Of a DNA stretch of 64,000 bases, positions 17,343-25,936 are shown in pieces. Position numbers and translations under genes: made by a program. A model generated the notes under the pieces. It saw nothing but the letters and a program-made list of their open reading frames with translations, searched no databases and was not told the DNA's origin. The stretch is from Acidobacteriaceae bacterium (GTDB lineage: Bacteria; Acidobacteriota; Terriglobia; Terriglobales; Acidobacteriaceae), in the NCBI GenBank assembly GCA_903642225.1, contig CAHJWI010000013.1, forward strand, positions 1 through 64,000. Reading direction: 5' to 3'. Position 1 is the first letter of the stretch; each line of letters opens with the position of its first letter.

Positions 17343-18664
17343 TGCCGACCCTCGTCTCCCATCCCGATGAAGTCAAGGTCATCTCTCGCCGCTTCGGCCA
17401 GGGCGCAGCCCAGCTCGACCGCTACCTTGAGCTTGACGGCTACAAGGCGGCCCAAATGGCCATCGACAACGGGCCCCAGTGGGTGATCGACACCATGAAA
17501 GCCAGCGGCCTTCGTGGTCGTGGCGGCGCCGGTTTCCCCACCGGCCTCAAGTGGTCATTCGTCCCCAAGGTCAGCGAAAAGCCCAAGTACGTCCTGGTCA
17601 ACGGCGACGAGTCCGAGCCCGGTACGTGCAAGGATCACGTGATCTTTCTGCACGATCCGCATGCCGTCATCGAGGGCACCTTGATCGCCGGCCTTGCCAT
17701 CGGCGCAAAGACCGGCTTCATCTATCTGCGTGGCGAGTACCGTTACCTGCTCAAGATCGTAGAAAAAGCCGTTGCCGACTGCTACGCAAAGGGCATTCTC
17801 GGCAAGAACATCTTTGGTCGCGAAGGCGTCGACTTCGACATCATCACCCAGACCGGAGCAGGCGCATATGAGGTCGGCGAAGAGTCCGCCCTCATGGAAT
17901 CGCTTGAAGGCAAGCGCGGCGTTCCCCGCATCAAGCCGCCCTTCCCCGCCGTCGTCGGCCTCTACGGCGGACCCACCGTCATCAATAACGCAGAAACCAT
18001 CGCCTCTGCGCCGCACATCCTGCTCATGGGCGGCGAGGCATACGCCAAGCTCGGCTCGGAACGCAACGGCGGCACCCGCCTCTTCGGTATCAGCGGCATG
18101 GTCGAACGCCCCGGCGTCTACGAGCTTCCCATGGGCTACAGCATGAAGAAGGCCATCTACGACGTCGCCGGCGGCGTCAAGGGCGGCAAAAAGCTCAAAG
18201 CAGTCGTCCCCGGCGGCTCCTCCTGCCCCGTCCTTCTGCCCGACGAACTCGAAGTCGGTCTCGACTTCGATCAGATGGCCAAAGCCGGCACCATGCTCGG
18301 CTCCGGCGGCATCGTCGTGCTCGACGAAACCGTCTCCATCGTAGAGTTCGCCCTGCGCACCATCAAGTTCTATCAGCACGAATCCTGCGGCTGGTGCATT
18401 CCCTGCCGCGAAGGCACGGACTGGATCAAAAAGTCCATGCAGCGCTTCTACGATGGCGGCGGCAGCACGAAGGACATCAGCAACATGCAATACCTGGCCG
18501 AAAACATGCTGGGCCGCACCTTCTGCCCACTGGGCGACGCCGCCGCGATGCCCATGATCGCCTTCTTCAAAAAGTTCCGCCCAGAGTTCGAGGCCTACCT
18601 CGAAGGCAAGCGTACCGCGAAGCACTTCATCACCACCGACGAACTCGTCGGCGTCGCGCATTGA
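17342..18664 (+). CDS. nuoF: NADH-quinone oxidoreductase subunit F
   Basis: A 440-residue subunit with the FMN and NADH sites and cluster N3. Signatures are GLRGRGGAGFPTGLKWSF, the NADH-site NGDESEPGTCKDH, GAGAYEVGEESALMESLEGKRGVPRIKPPFPA, and the [4Fe-4S] ligands in ESCGWCIPCREG with the distal cysteine in FCPLGD. The ATG overlaps the nuoE stop. Its terminal TGA overlaps the TTG start of a HicA-type toxin (TTGA), so the toxin is coupled directly to this subunit. Confidence 0.97.
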   Translation: MPTLVSHPDEVKVISRRFGQGAAQLDRYLELDGYKAAQMAIDNGPQWVIDTMKASGLRGRGGAGFPTGLKWSFVPKVSEKPKYVLVNGDESEPGTCKDHVIFLHDPHAVIEGTLIAGLAIGAKTGFIYLRGEYRYLLKIVEKAVADCYAKGILGKNIFGREGVDFDIITQTGAGAYEVGEESALMESLEGKRGVPRIKPPFPAVVGLYGGPTVINNAETIASAPHILLMGGEAYAKLGSERNGGTRLFGISGMVERPGVYELPMGYSMKKAIYDVAGGVKGGKKLKAVVPGGSSCPVLLPDELEVGLDFDQMAKAGTMLGSGGIVVLDETVSIVEFALRTIKFYQHESCGWCIPCREGTDWIKKSMQRFYDGGGSTKDISNMQYLAENMLGRTFCPLGDAAAMPMIAFFKKFRPEFEAYLEGKRTAKHFITTDELVGVAH

Positions 18665-18843
18665 CACCCAAGAACGCCGTGAAGCTCATGGAAAAGGATG
18701 GCTGGTTCTTCGTTCGGCAAACCGGCAGTCATCGGATGTTCCGTCACCCGATAAAACCTGGAACCGTCAGTGTTCCAATGCACGCACGAGAACTGAAGAT
18801 CGGTACCGAACGGTCTATCCTCAAGCAGGCAGGTTTGCTATGA
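18661..18843 (+). CDS. hicA: HicA-type mRNA interferase toxin
   Basis: A 60-residue protein with the full HicA fold signature: VKLMEKDGWFFVRQTGSHRMFRHP, then PGTVSVPMHARELKIGTERSILKQAGL. The catalytic histidine of the family is His24 in GSHRMF. HicA toxins cleave mRNA and are neutralised by HicB. The reading frame starts with TTG at 18661, sharing three bases with the nuoF stop; a GTG at 18679 is an alternative that would trim six residues. Its stop overlaps the hicB ATG. It is too short to be found by size filters but the family match is clear. The location inside the complex I operon is highly unusual. Confidence 0.82.
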   Translation: MTPKNAVKLMEKDGWFFVRQTGSHRMFRHPIKPGTVSVPMHARELKIGTERSILKQAGLL

Positions 18844-19190
18844 AACGCAGTTATCTTGTGGTGTACGAGAAAGGCCGCAAGAACTACAGCGGCTTTGCAC
18901 CGGATCTTCCCGGTTGCGCTTCCGCGGGTGAAACTCTGGACGAGATGCGCTCCAACATGAAGCAGGCAATCGAAGGCTGGATGGAAGTCTCTTCAGAGTA
19001 CGGCGATTCTGTGCCTGAAGCCACCACAACTTCTGTCACGCTGCCCATCGAAGGTGAACTCGACCCAAAGACGACGTATGTCGTTGAATTCCAGACAGTC
19101 ACCTTGCCCAGACCCGCGAAAGCCAAGGCGAAGCGCACACCGCAGACCAAGCGCGCCATCCATAGGTCGCGCGAACTCGTAGCCGCATAA
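18840..19190 (+). CDS. hicB: HicB-type antitoxin
   Basis: A 116-residue protein. The N-terminal RNase H-like HicB domain shows YLVVYEKGRKNYSGFAPDLPGCASAGETLDEMRSNMKQAIEGWME, typical of the UPF0150/HicB family, which binds and blocks HicA. The C-terminus is not a recognisable ribbon-helix-helix or helix-turn-helix but a basic, Lys/Arg/Ala-rich tail. DNA binding and self-repression through a standard domain are therefore doubtful, which fits a gene read only from the nuo transcript. The ATG overlaps the toxin stop, and nuoG follows after ten bases. Confidence 0.8.
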   Translation: MKRSYLVVYEKGRKNYSGFAPDLPGCASAGETLDEMRSNMKQAIEGWMEVSSEYGDSVPEATTTSVTLPIEGELDPKTTYVVEFQTVTLPRPAKAKAKRTPQTKRAIHRSRELVAA

Positions 19191-19200
19191 GGACTTTTTC

Positions 19201-21600
19201 ATGCCAGACGTTACCTTCACCGTAGACGGCCAGACCCTCACCGCACCCGCCGGCACGCTCCTCATCGACGCCTGCAAGGCCAGCGGCATCCAGATCCCCG
19301 CCTTCTGCTACTACCCCGGCCTCTCGCTCCAGGCCGCATGCCGCATGTGCGTCGTCCGCATTGAGAAAGCACCCAAGCTGCAGACCGCCTGCACCACACC
19401 CGTCGCTGAAGGCATGGTCGTCTACTCCGAGACACCGGAGATCGCGCAGGCACGCAAGTCCACACTCGAACTCCTTCTTGGCAACCACCCGCTCGACTGC
19501 CCCGTCTGCGATGCCGGCGGCCAGTGCGAGCTGCAGGACATGACCTTCAAGTACGGCGCAGCGTCCTCCTTCTACGCCGAACCGAAAAACCATCGCGAAG
19601 AGCAGAAGTGGTCCCCGACCGTCTACTTCGACCGCCCGCGCTGCATCCTCTGCTATCGCTGCATCCGCATGTGCGGCGAAGGCATGGACGTCTACGCCCT
19701 CGGCATCCAGAACCGCGGCTCCTCCGCCGTCATCGCGCCCAACATTCCCGCTACCCAGTCCGAGGACGGCCTCGCCCATCTCGACTGCGAAGAGTGCGGC
19801 ATGTGCATCGACGTCTGCCCTGTCGGCGCCCTTACCTCCGACACCTACCGCTACAAGACCCGCCCGTGGGAGATGAACCACGTCGCCACCGTTTGCACCC
19901 ATTGCGGCGACGGCTGCAAAACCACCCTCGGCGTGCGCGCAACCACCGACGGTTCAGAGATAGTCCGCGGCGACAACCGCGACAAGAGCGGCATCAACGG
20001 CGACTTCCTCTGCAATAAGGGCCGCTACGGCTTCGACTTCGCCAACCGCGAAGACCGCATCACCGAGCCCATGCTCAAGCAGCCAGACGGCACCTTCAAG
20101 ACCGTCACCTGGGACGAAGCCCTCCTCTTCACCGGCACCCGCCTCAAAGATATCCGCGACACCCGCGGCGGCAAAACCATCGGCGTCATCGGCGGCAACC
20201 GCCTCACCAATGAGGAAGCCTACCTTCTGCAAAAGTTCGCGCGATCGGTCCTCGGCACCAACAATATAGACCACCACCGCACCGCCGACTTCGTCACCCT
20301 GGCCGCCGCACTCCGCGACCACCGCGACCGTTTTGCCTCGCAGCACGACAACGAAACCGCCAAGGCCATCCTCCTTATAGGCGGCGACCCCACTAACCAG
20401 GCCCCTCTTACCGCCTGGAATCTCCGCACCAATGTCCGCCTCAACCGGGCAAAGCTCTACGTCGCCAACCACGCCCACATCAAGCTCCACCGTCAGGCAA
20501 AATCTTTCCTGGAGATCGCCCCTTACGGCTACGGCGCGATCGCCGCCTACCTTTCCGGCGACGACGGAGCCGCCAGCTCAGCCGCAACCGACATCGAAAA
20601 GTTAGCTCACTTCCGCGACGCCCTCAAAGCCGAACCCGAGCTCCTGATCCTCGTCGGCTCCGAGCTCCGCGCCGGCGACCTCCGCGCCCTCATCGCCTAC
20701 GGCCTAACCCTGCCCAACACCAAATTCGCCCTCATCGGCGACTACGTCAATGCTCATGGCGCGGCAGACATGGGTCTCCTTCCCGACCTACTCCCCGGCT
20801 ACGCCCCCGTCGTCGCAGACCACGATTACACCGCGGAATATGGCGAACACTTCCCCACCGAGCCCGGCCTCAATCTCCTCCAGATCTTCGACGCCGCCCA
20901 AACCGGCGACCTCGCCGCCCTCTACATAGTCAACGCCAACCCCGTCGCCCGCTTCTCCATCGACCCCGCCACCCTCGCAAACACCTTCATCGTCATCCAC
21001 GAAATGTTCCTCACCGAGACCGCCCGCCTCGCTGACGTCATCTTCCCCGCCGCCAACCTCTACGAAAAGTCCGGCTCCGTCGTCAACAGCTACGGCGATC
21101 TCCAACTCGTCAAAAAAGCCGCTGACCGTGCCGGCGTTCGCACCGACCTGGAGCTCCTCGTCCGCGTCGCCGATCGCATGGGTGCCGAGATCCGTAAGCT
21201 CGTCCCCTTCGGCAAGCGAGCCTCCACTGGACTCCGCGCCGACCTGGGCCAGACCCGCGGCGTACAGTCCGGCGAAGCCGACCGCCACGCCGTCTGGCTC
21301 ACCGCCAACAACCTCGAGCCGAAGCTCAGCCCCTTTGACCCCTTCGCCGTCCTTGACGAGATCCAGCGCCTCGTCCCGGGCTATGACCTTCTCCGCCTGC
21401 AACTGCTCAGCGGCAACGACCAGCATCTCGCGCCGCAGGCACCGGCAGACCTCATCCAGATCGACGAAACCCGCCGCGACCTCGTTCTGCCCGCCGACGA
21501 CACCCTCTTCACGAGTGGCACCCTCGGCCGCTACTCCCCCAAGCTTGTCGAGCTCCAACTCAAGTACGCGCACGAACCCGTAGGCATCCCCGCAGACTAG
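19201..21600 (+). CDS. nuoG: NADH-quinone oxidoreductase subunit G
   Basis: A 799-residue iron-sulphur subunit. The N-terminus carries the [2Fe-2S] N1b region (FCYYPGLSLQAACRMC), the His-ligated cluster motif NHPLDCPVCDAGGQC, and the two CxxCxxC-type sites CILCYRCIRMC and CEECGMCIDVCPVG. A further CTHCGDGC with a distal FLCNKGRYG corresponds to the extra N7 cluster found in some bacteria. The rest is a molybdopterin-oxidoreductase-like domain (ETARLADVIFPAANLYEKSGSVVNSYG). It starts ten bases after hicB and ends 102 bases before nuoH. Confidence 0.95.
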   Translation: MPDVTFTVDGQTLTAPAGTLLIDACKASGIQIPAFCYYPGLSLQAACRMCVVRIEKAPKLQTACTTPVAEGMVVYSETPEIAQARKSTLELLLGNHPLDCPVCDAGGQCELQDMTFKYGAASSFYAEPKNHREEQKWSPTVYFDRPRCILCYRCIRMCGEGMDVYALGIQNRGSSAVIAPNIPATQSEDGLAHLDCEECGMCIDVCPVGALTSDTYRYKTRPWEMNHVATVCTHCGDGCKTTLGVRATTDGSEIVRGDNRDKSGINGDFLCNKGRYGFDFANREDRITEPMLKQPDGTFKTVTWDEALLFTGTRLKDIRDTRGGKTIGVIGGNRLTNEEAYLLQKFARSVLGTNNIDHHRTADFVTLAAALRDHRDRFASQHDNETAKAILLIGGDPTNQAPLTAWNLRTNVRLNRAKLYVANHAHIKLHRQAKSFLEIAPYGYGAIAAYLSGDDGAASSAATDIEKLAHFRDALKAEPELLILVGSELRAGDLRALIAYGLTLPNTKFALIGDYVNAHGAADMGLLPDLLPGYAPVVADHDYTAEYGEHFPTEPGLNLLQIFDAAQTGDLAALYIVNANPVARFSIDPATLANTFIVIHEMFLTETARLADVIFPAANLYEKSGSVVNSYGDLQLVKKAADRAGVRTDLELLVRVADRMGAEIRKLVPFGKRASTGLRADLGQTRGVQSGEADRHAVWLTANNLEPKLSPFDPFAVLDEIQRLVPGYDLLRLQLLSGNDQHLAPQAPADLIQIDETRRDLVLPADDTLFTSGTLGRYSPKLVELQLKYAHEPVGIPAD

Positions 21601-21702
21601 CCACAAACGCCCACATCTCGGCGCGACGTACTCAGCCCGACCGCAACCAGTTAGACTACGGCCTATACCGTTTACGGAAATGCCCTGAGGACCACCGCCG
21701 CG

Positions 21703-22821
21703 ATGCACCTCTCTGACACGCAAATCTTCTTTCTTCTCACCATCCTCAAGATCGTGGTCGTGCTCGTCATCACGCTCACGTCGGTGGCCTACACCGTGCT
21801 GCTGGAGCGCAAGCTCATCGGCCTCATGCAAAACCGCTGGGGCCCCTCGCGCACCGGCCCCTTCGGCCTGCTCCAGCCCCTCGCCGACGGCATCAAGCTC
21901 TTCCTCAAAGAAGACCTGATGCCCCTTGCCGTCGAGCGCCCCCTCTTCGTCCTCGCCCCCATGATCGCGCTCGCCTGCGCCCTCGTCTCCATCGCCGTCG
22001 TCCCCTTCGGCTCGCTCACCGTCTACCATGGCGTCGACCTCTTCGAAATTTCCGACGTCAACATCGGCCTGCTCGTCATCCTCGGCATCACCAGCATCGG
22101 CGTCTACGGCATCGCGCTCTCCGGCTGGGCCTCGAACAACAAGTATTCTCTCCTTGGCTCACTCCGCGCCTCCGCACAAATCGTCAGCTACGAGCTCGCA
22201 CTCGGTCTATCACTCGTCGGCGTCGTCCTCCGCGCCCAGTCCCTCCGCCTGCGCGACATCGTCAACTCCCAGGCTGCCCACGGCGCACTTTCCTGGAACA
22301 TTCTCGGCGGCCCAGCGCGTGAACACACCGCCCACGGCACCGTCTGGGTCATTGCAGGCGGCTTCCAGCTGCTTGGCTTTTTCATCTATCTCATGGCCGC
22401 CTACGCTGAAACCAATCGCGCCCCGTTTGACTTGCCTGAGGCAGAATCCGAGCTCGTCGCCGGCTACCATACCGAGTACTCCTCCATGAAGTTCGCCATG
22501 TTCTTCATGGCCGAGTACGCCAACATGATTACCGTGGCATGCGTCGCCACCCTCATGTTCTTCGGCGGCGCTTCCAGCCCCTTCGGTCACCTCTTCCCCT
22601 ACGTCGGCGGTCACACTGCGCAGATCATTGAGATGGCGCTGCTCCCCATCTTCTGGTTCGTCTTAAAAATCTTCGCCTTCATCTTTCTCTACATCTGGGT
22701 CCGCTCCACGCTACCCCGCTTCCGCTATGACCAGCTCATGAGCTTTGGCTGGAAGTTCCTTCTGCCCATGGCCATGCTCAACATCCTCATCACCAGCCTC
22801 GTCCTTGCCTTTCACGGATGA
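21703..22821 (+). CDS. nuoH: NADH-quinone oxidoreductase subunit H
   Basis: A 372-residue membrane subunit linking the arms and contributing to the quinone channel. Family motifs seen are LLERKLIGLMQNRWGPSRTGPFGLLQPLADGIKLFLKED, SGWASNNKYSLLGSLRASAQIVSYELALGLS and YAETNRAPFDLPEAESELVAGYHTEYSSMKFAMFFMAEYANM. Eight hydrophobic segments are apparent. An insertion of about 25 residues (around AAHGALSWNILGGPAREHTAHG) separates two helices. No nuoI follows; the 94-base gap to nuoJ has no ORF. Confidence 0.96.
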   Translation: MHLSDTQIFFLLTILKIVVVLVITLTSVAYTVLLERKLIGLMQNRWGPSRTGPFGLLQPLADGIKLFLKEDLMPLAVERPLFVLAPMIALACALVSIAVVPFGSLTVYHGVDLFEISDVNIGLLVILGITSIGVYGIALSGWASNNKYSLLGSLRASAQIVSYELALGLSLVGVVLRAQSLRLRDIVNSQAAHGALSWNILGGPAREHTAHGTVWVIAGGFQLLGFFIYLMAAYAETNRAPFDLPEAESELVAGYHTEYSSMKFAMFFMAEYANMITVACVATLMFFGGASSPFGHLFPYVGGHTAQIIEMALLPIFWFVLKIFAFIFLYIWVRSTLPRFRYDQLMSFGWKFLLPMAMLNILITSLVLAFHG

Positions 22822-22915
22822 GTCTCAGCCTTCAACGGTCAATGTCATCGCACCGCGCTACAATCGGTCGTAACCAAACACCCAGTTCAACTTCGATTGA
22901 AGGTCTGTCGGAACG

Positions 22916-23422
22916 ATGCAACTAGCCCTCTTTCTCATCTTCGGCATTCTCTGCGTCGCCGGAGCGCTGAATCTCCTCTTTCAGCGGCACCCCATCAACT
23001 CCGCACTCTCGCTCGTCGTCGTCATGATGTCGCTCGCCGTCATCTACTGGACGCTCGGCGCGGAGTTCCTCGCAGCCGCCCAGGTCATCGTCTACTCCGG
23101 CGCCATCATGGTCCTGTTCACCTTCGTCATCATGCTGCTCAACGCCGGTGAAGAGGTGCGAACACGCGGCTCGAAAGCTGCCTACTTCGCCGGTATTCCC
23201 GGCGTCCTCGGCGTCTTCACCCTGCTCACCTACATCTTTCTGCGAGAAAAGAGCGCCCTCGGCTACGCCAACCTCGGCGGCGGACTGAACAACGGCGTCT
23301 CCAACATCGCGGAAATCAGCCGCGTCCTCTTCACCGACCTCCTGCTCCCCTTTGAAGTCACCTCCGTCCTCATCCTCGTCGCCATCCTCGGCGCGGTCGT
23401 TCTCGCACGAAAGGAGAACTAA
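22916..23422 (+). CDS. nuoJ: NADH-quinone oxidoreductase subunit J
   Basis: A 168-residue membrane subunit with five helices. The signatures [28 protein letters not shown] and the early [31 protein letters not shown] are diagnostic. It ends with TAA immediately before a GTG that opens a small ORF; the AAGGAG that would serve that ORF lies within the last codons of nuoJ. Confidence 0.95.
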   Translation: MQLALFLIFGILCVAGALNLLFQRHPINSALSLVVVMMSLAVIYWTLGAEFLAAAQVIVYSGAIMVLFTFVIMLLNAGEEVRTRGSKAAYFAGIPGVLGVFTLLTYIFLREKSALGYANLGGGLNNGVSNIAEISRVLFTDLLLPFEVTSVLILVAILGAVVLARKEN

Positions 23423-23581
23423 GTGCACCTGTCCGACTTCTTCCGGATGCTCACGGCTGTGGGCGTACTCGCCATGTTTGCCGGTCGTCTTCCGGCTCTG
23501 CGCGAAAAGGCCCGCACGCAGGCCATGCCCTCACCGGTGATCTCACTCGGCCTGGCCGCATCGCACAGGGTGGACCGCTAG
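23423..23581 (+). CDS. Small 52-residue ORF between nuoJ and nuoK
   Basis: This frame is open from a GTG directly after the nuoJ stop to a TAG two bases before the nuoK ATG, filling the whole gap. AAGGAG (23411-23416) precedes the GTG at a 6-base spacing, an excellent ribosome-binding site. The product begins [29 protein letters not shown]: a short amphipathic or weakly hydrophobic helix, then a basic stretch and a mixed tail. No family is recognised. It could be a small accessory subunit or a coupling ORF; the tight fit and ribosome site are the evidence. Confidence 0.5.
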   Translation: MHLSDFFRMLTAVGVLAMFAGRLPALREKARTQAMPSPVISLGLAASHRVDR

Positions 23582-23583
23582 CC

Positions 23584-23886
23584 ATGGTGCCCATCGCCTA
23601 CTACCTCATCCTCGCCGCAATCCTGTTCTCCATCGGCATCGGCGCATTCCTGATCAAGCGCAACATCATCACCGTCTTCATGTCCATTGAGCTCATGCTC
23701 AACGCGGTCAATCTCACCTTCGTCGCCTTCGCCCACATGCGCCACGCCGTCCAGGGACAGATCTTCGTCTTCTTCGTCATGGTTGTCGCCGCCGCTGAAG
23801 CCGCCGTCGGCCTTGCCATCATCATCTCGGTCTTCCGCTCACGGCAAACGCTGGACATCGACCAGATCAACCTGATGAAAAACTGA
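23584..23886 (+). CDS. nuoK: NADH-quinone oxidoreductase subunit K
   Basis: A 100-residue subunit with three helices. The family signature is complete: [31 protein letters not shown] with the conserved membrane glutamate, then [23 protein letters not shown] with the second glutamate. Length is normal. It follows the small ORF by two bases, and nuoL begins 23 bases after its stop. Confidence 0.96.
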   Translation: MVPIAYYLILAAILFSIGIGAFLIKRNIITVFMSIELMLNAVNLTFVAFAHMRHAVQGQIFVFFVMVVAAAEAAVGLAIIISVFRSRQTLDIDQINLMKN

Positions 23887-23909
23887 CCGGAGCGCTCTCG
23901 AAAGACACC

Positions 23910-25925
23910 ATGCCTGAACATCTGCTCTGGTTCATCCCGCTGCTTCCCTTCACCGGCTTCCTGCTCAACGGCTTTATCGGCCGCAAACTCCCGCGCTCCG
24001 GTGTCGCGGCCATCGCTCTGCTCTTCACCGCTCTGCCCGCCGCACTGGTCGCGTGGCTCTGGCAGTACATGCTGTCCACCGGGACCCTCGCAATAACGGC
24101 AAACAGCCGCCCATGGATTGCGGTCACCGGCTTTGACGTCCGCTTCGCCTTCACCGTCGACCATCTCACGCTCATTATGCTGGGTGTCATCACCGGCGTC
24201 GGCTTCCTGATCCACCTGTACAGCATCGGCTACATGGCGCACGAGGAAGGCTACTGGCGCTTCTTCGCCTACCTCAACCTCTTCATGTTCTTCATGCTCG
24301 TCCTCGTCCTGGCGCAGAACTTCCTTCTGCTCTTCGTGGGCTGGGAAGGCGTGGGTCTCGCCTCCTACCTGCTCATCGGCTTCTACTGGCACAAGCCCGC
24401 CGCCAACGCCGCGGGACGCAAGGCCTTCGTCGTCAATCGCGTCGGCGACTTCGGCTTCCTGCTCGCCATGTTCCTGCTCATCAAGCACTTCGGCACGCTC
24501 GACTTCACCCGTATCTTCGCCGCCATCCAGCTTCACCCCGGCCTGCAGGGTGGCTTCCTCACCGCCATCGCTCTGCTCCTCGTCGTAGGCGCAGCCGGCA
24601 AATCCGCGCAGATTCCCCTTTACGTCTGGCTGCCGGACGCCATGGAAGGTCCCACGCCCGTCTCCGCTCTCATCCATGCGGCAACCATGGTCACAGCGGG
24701 TGTTTACCTCGTCTGCCGCACCCACGCTATCTTCGACCGTTCTCCCTACGCTCTCGGCATCGTCGCCATCATCGGCGCACTCACCGCCCTCTTCGCAGCC
24801 AGCATCGGCATAGTGCAAAACGACATCAAGCGCGTCCTCGCCTACTCCACCATCTCGCAACTCGGCTACATGTTCCTCGGCTGCGGCGTCGCTGCGTACT
24901 CCGCGGCTGTCTTCCACCTCATGACCCACGCCTTTTTCAAGGCACTGCTCTTTCTCGCTGCTGGCTCCGTCATCCACGCCCTCTCCGGCGAGCAGGACAT
25001 GCGCAAGATGGGCGGCTTGCGAAAACGCATCCCCGTAACCTTCTGGACCATGAGCGCCGGCGTCCTCGCCATCGCAGGCATCCCTCCCCTCGCCGGCTTT
25101 TTCTCCAAGGACGAGATCCTCTATCGCACCTTCGATTCCGGCCACATTCTGCTCTGGGACATTGGCCTTCTCACAGCCGGACTCACGTCCTTCTACATGT
25201 TCCGCCTCTGGTACAAGACCTTTTTCGGCACCGAGCGCTTCAACGAGCACGATCTGGGCCAGGTTCACGCCGGCGAAAACGAGCACGACGAAGGCCAGGC
25301 ACACGCCCACGGCGTCCACGAATCCCCCTGGATCATGCTCGGCCCCCTCGTCATCCTCGCTGTTCTCTCGGTTGTCGGTGGCTGGGTCGGCGTGCCCGCC
25401 GCCCTCCACGGCCACAACGAGATCGAGCATTTCCTCGCTCCCGTCTTCACTGCCACCATCCCCGGTGCGGTGGAAGCCGCCACTCCGGTTGAGTCCCATG
25501 CCGGCCCTGAGCTCGGCCTCGCCTTCACCTCTGTCCTGGTCGCCCTTATTGGCTGGGCAGCCGCATGGTTCTTCTATGTAAAGCGACCCGGTACCCTCGG
25601 CGAAAAGACGATCGGCACCTCCCCGTACCGCCTCGTCTCGCACAAGTTCTACATCGACGAGATTTACAACGCCGTCTTCGTTCAGGGCACGCTGCTGTTC
25701 ACCCGCGCTGCAGACCTCGTCATCGAATCCGGCCTGGTCAACGGCTCCGGTTCGCTCGCCGCCTTCGTCACTCGCGCCTCAAGCTCCGCAACCCGCCGCA
25801 TGCAGTCCGGCAACATCCGCTCCTATGCAGGCTGGCTCGCCGCCGGTGCAGCCGTCGTCATCCTCGTCATGACCTACTCGGTCCTCGCCGCTCACCCGCT
25901 TGTCGGTCACGCGGCAACTCGCTAG
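23910..25925 (+). CDS. nuoL: NADH-quinone oxidoreductase subunit L
   Basis: A 671-residue antiporter-like proton-pumping subunit. It has the Proton_antipo N-terminal region, the NFLLLFVGWEGVGLASYLLIGFYW block, KSAQIPLYVWLPDAMEGPTPVSALIHAATMVTAGVYL with its functional lysine, and IKRVLAYSTISQLGYMFLGCGV. A His-rich loop (about residues 445-470) lies between C-terminal helices, a feature known in some other NuoL proteins. The C-terminal long-helix region is present. It ends 11 bases before nuoM. Confidence 0.96.
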   Translation: MPEHLLWFIPLLPFTGFLLNGFIGRKLPRSGVAAIALLFTALPAALVAWLWQYMLSTGTLAITANSRPWIAVTGFDVRFAFTVDHLTLIMLGVITGVGFLIHLYSIGYMAHEEGYWRFFAYLNLFMFFMLVLVLAQNFLLLFVGWEGVGLASYLLIGFYWHKPAANAAGRKAFVVNRVGDFGFLLAMFLLIKHFGTLDFTRIFAAIQLHPGLQGGFLTAIALLLVVGAAGKSAQIPLYVWLPDAMEGPTPVSALIHAATMVTAGVYLVCRTHAIFDRSPYALGIVAIIGALTALFAASIGIVQNDIKRVLAYSTISQLGYMFLGCGVAAYSAAVFHLMTHAFFKALLFLAAGSVIHALSGEQDMRKMGGLRKRIPVTFWTMSAGVLAIAGIPPLAGFFSKDEILYRTFDSGHILLWDIGLLTAGLTSFYMFRLWYKTFFGTERFNEHDLGQVHAGENEHDEGQAHAHGVHESPWIMLGPLVILAVLSVVGGWVGVPAALHGHNEIEHFLAPVFTATIPGAVEAATPVESHAGPELGLAFTSVLVALIGWAAAWFFYVKRPGTLGEKTIGTSPYRLVSHKFYIDEIYNAVFVQGTLLFTRAADLVIESGLVNGSGSLAAFVTRASSSATRRMQSGNIRSYAGWLAAGAAVVILVMTYSVLAAHPLVGHAATR

Positions 25926-25936
25926 AAGAGGGAGCC

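Noticed and set aside
25230-25320. His-rich loop in NuoL as a novel metal-binding insertion
   Set aside because: Histidine-rich loops at this position are known in NuoL proteins of other bacteria, so it is unlikely to be special.
23601-25643. A 680-codon minus-strand frame across nuoK and nuoL
   Set aside because: Its product is highly acidic and low in complexity, lies opposite well-conserved nuo genes and has no motifs.
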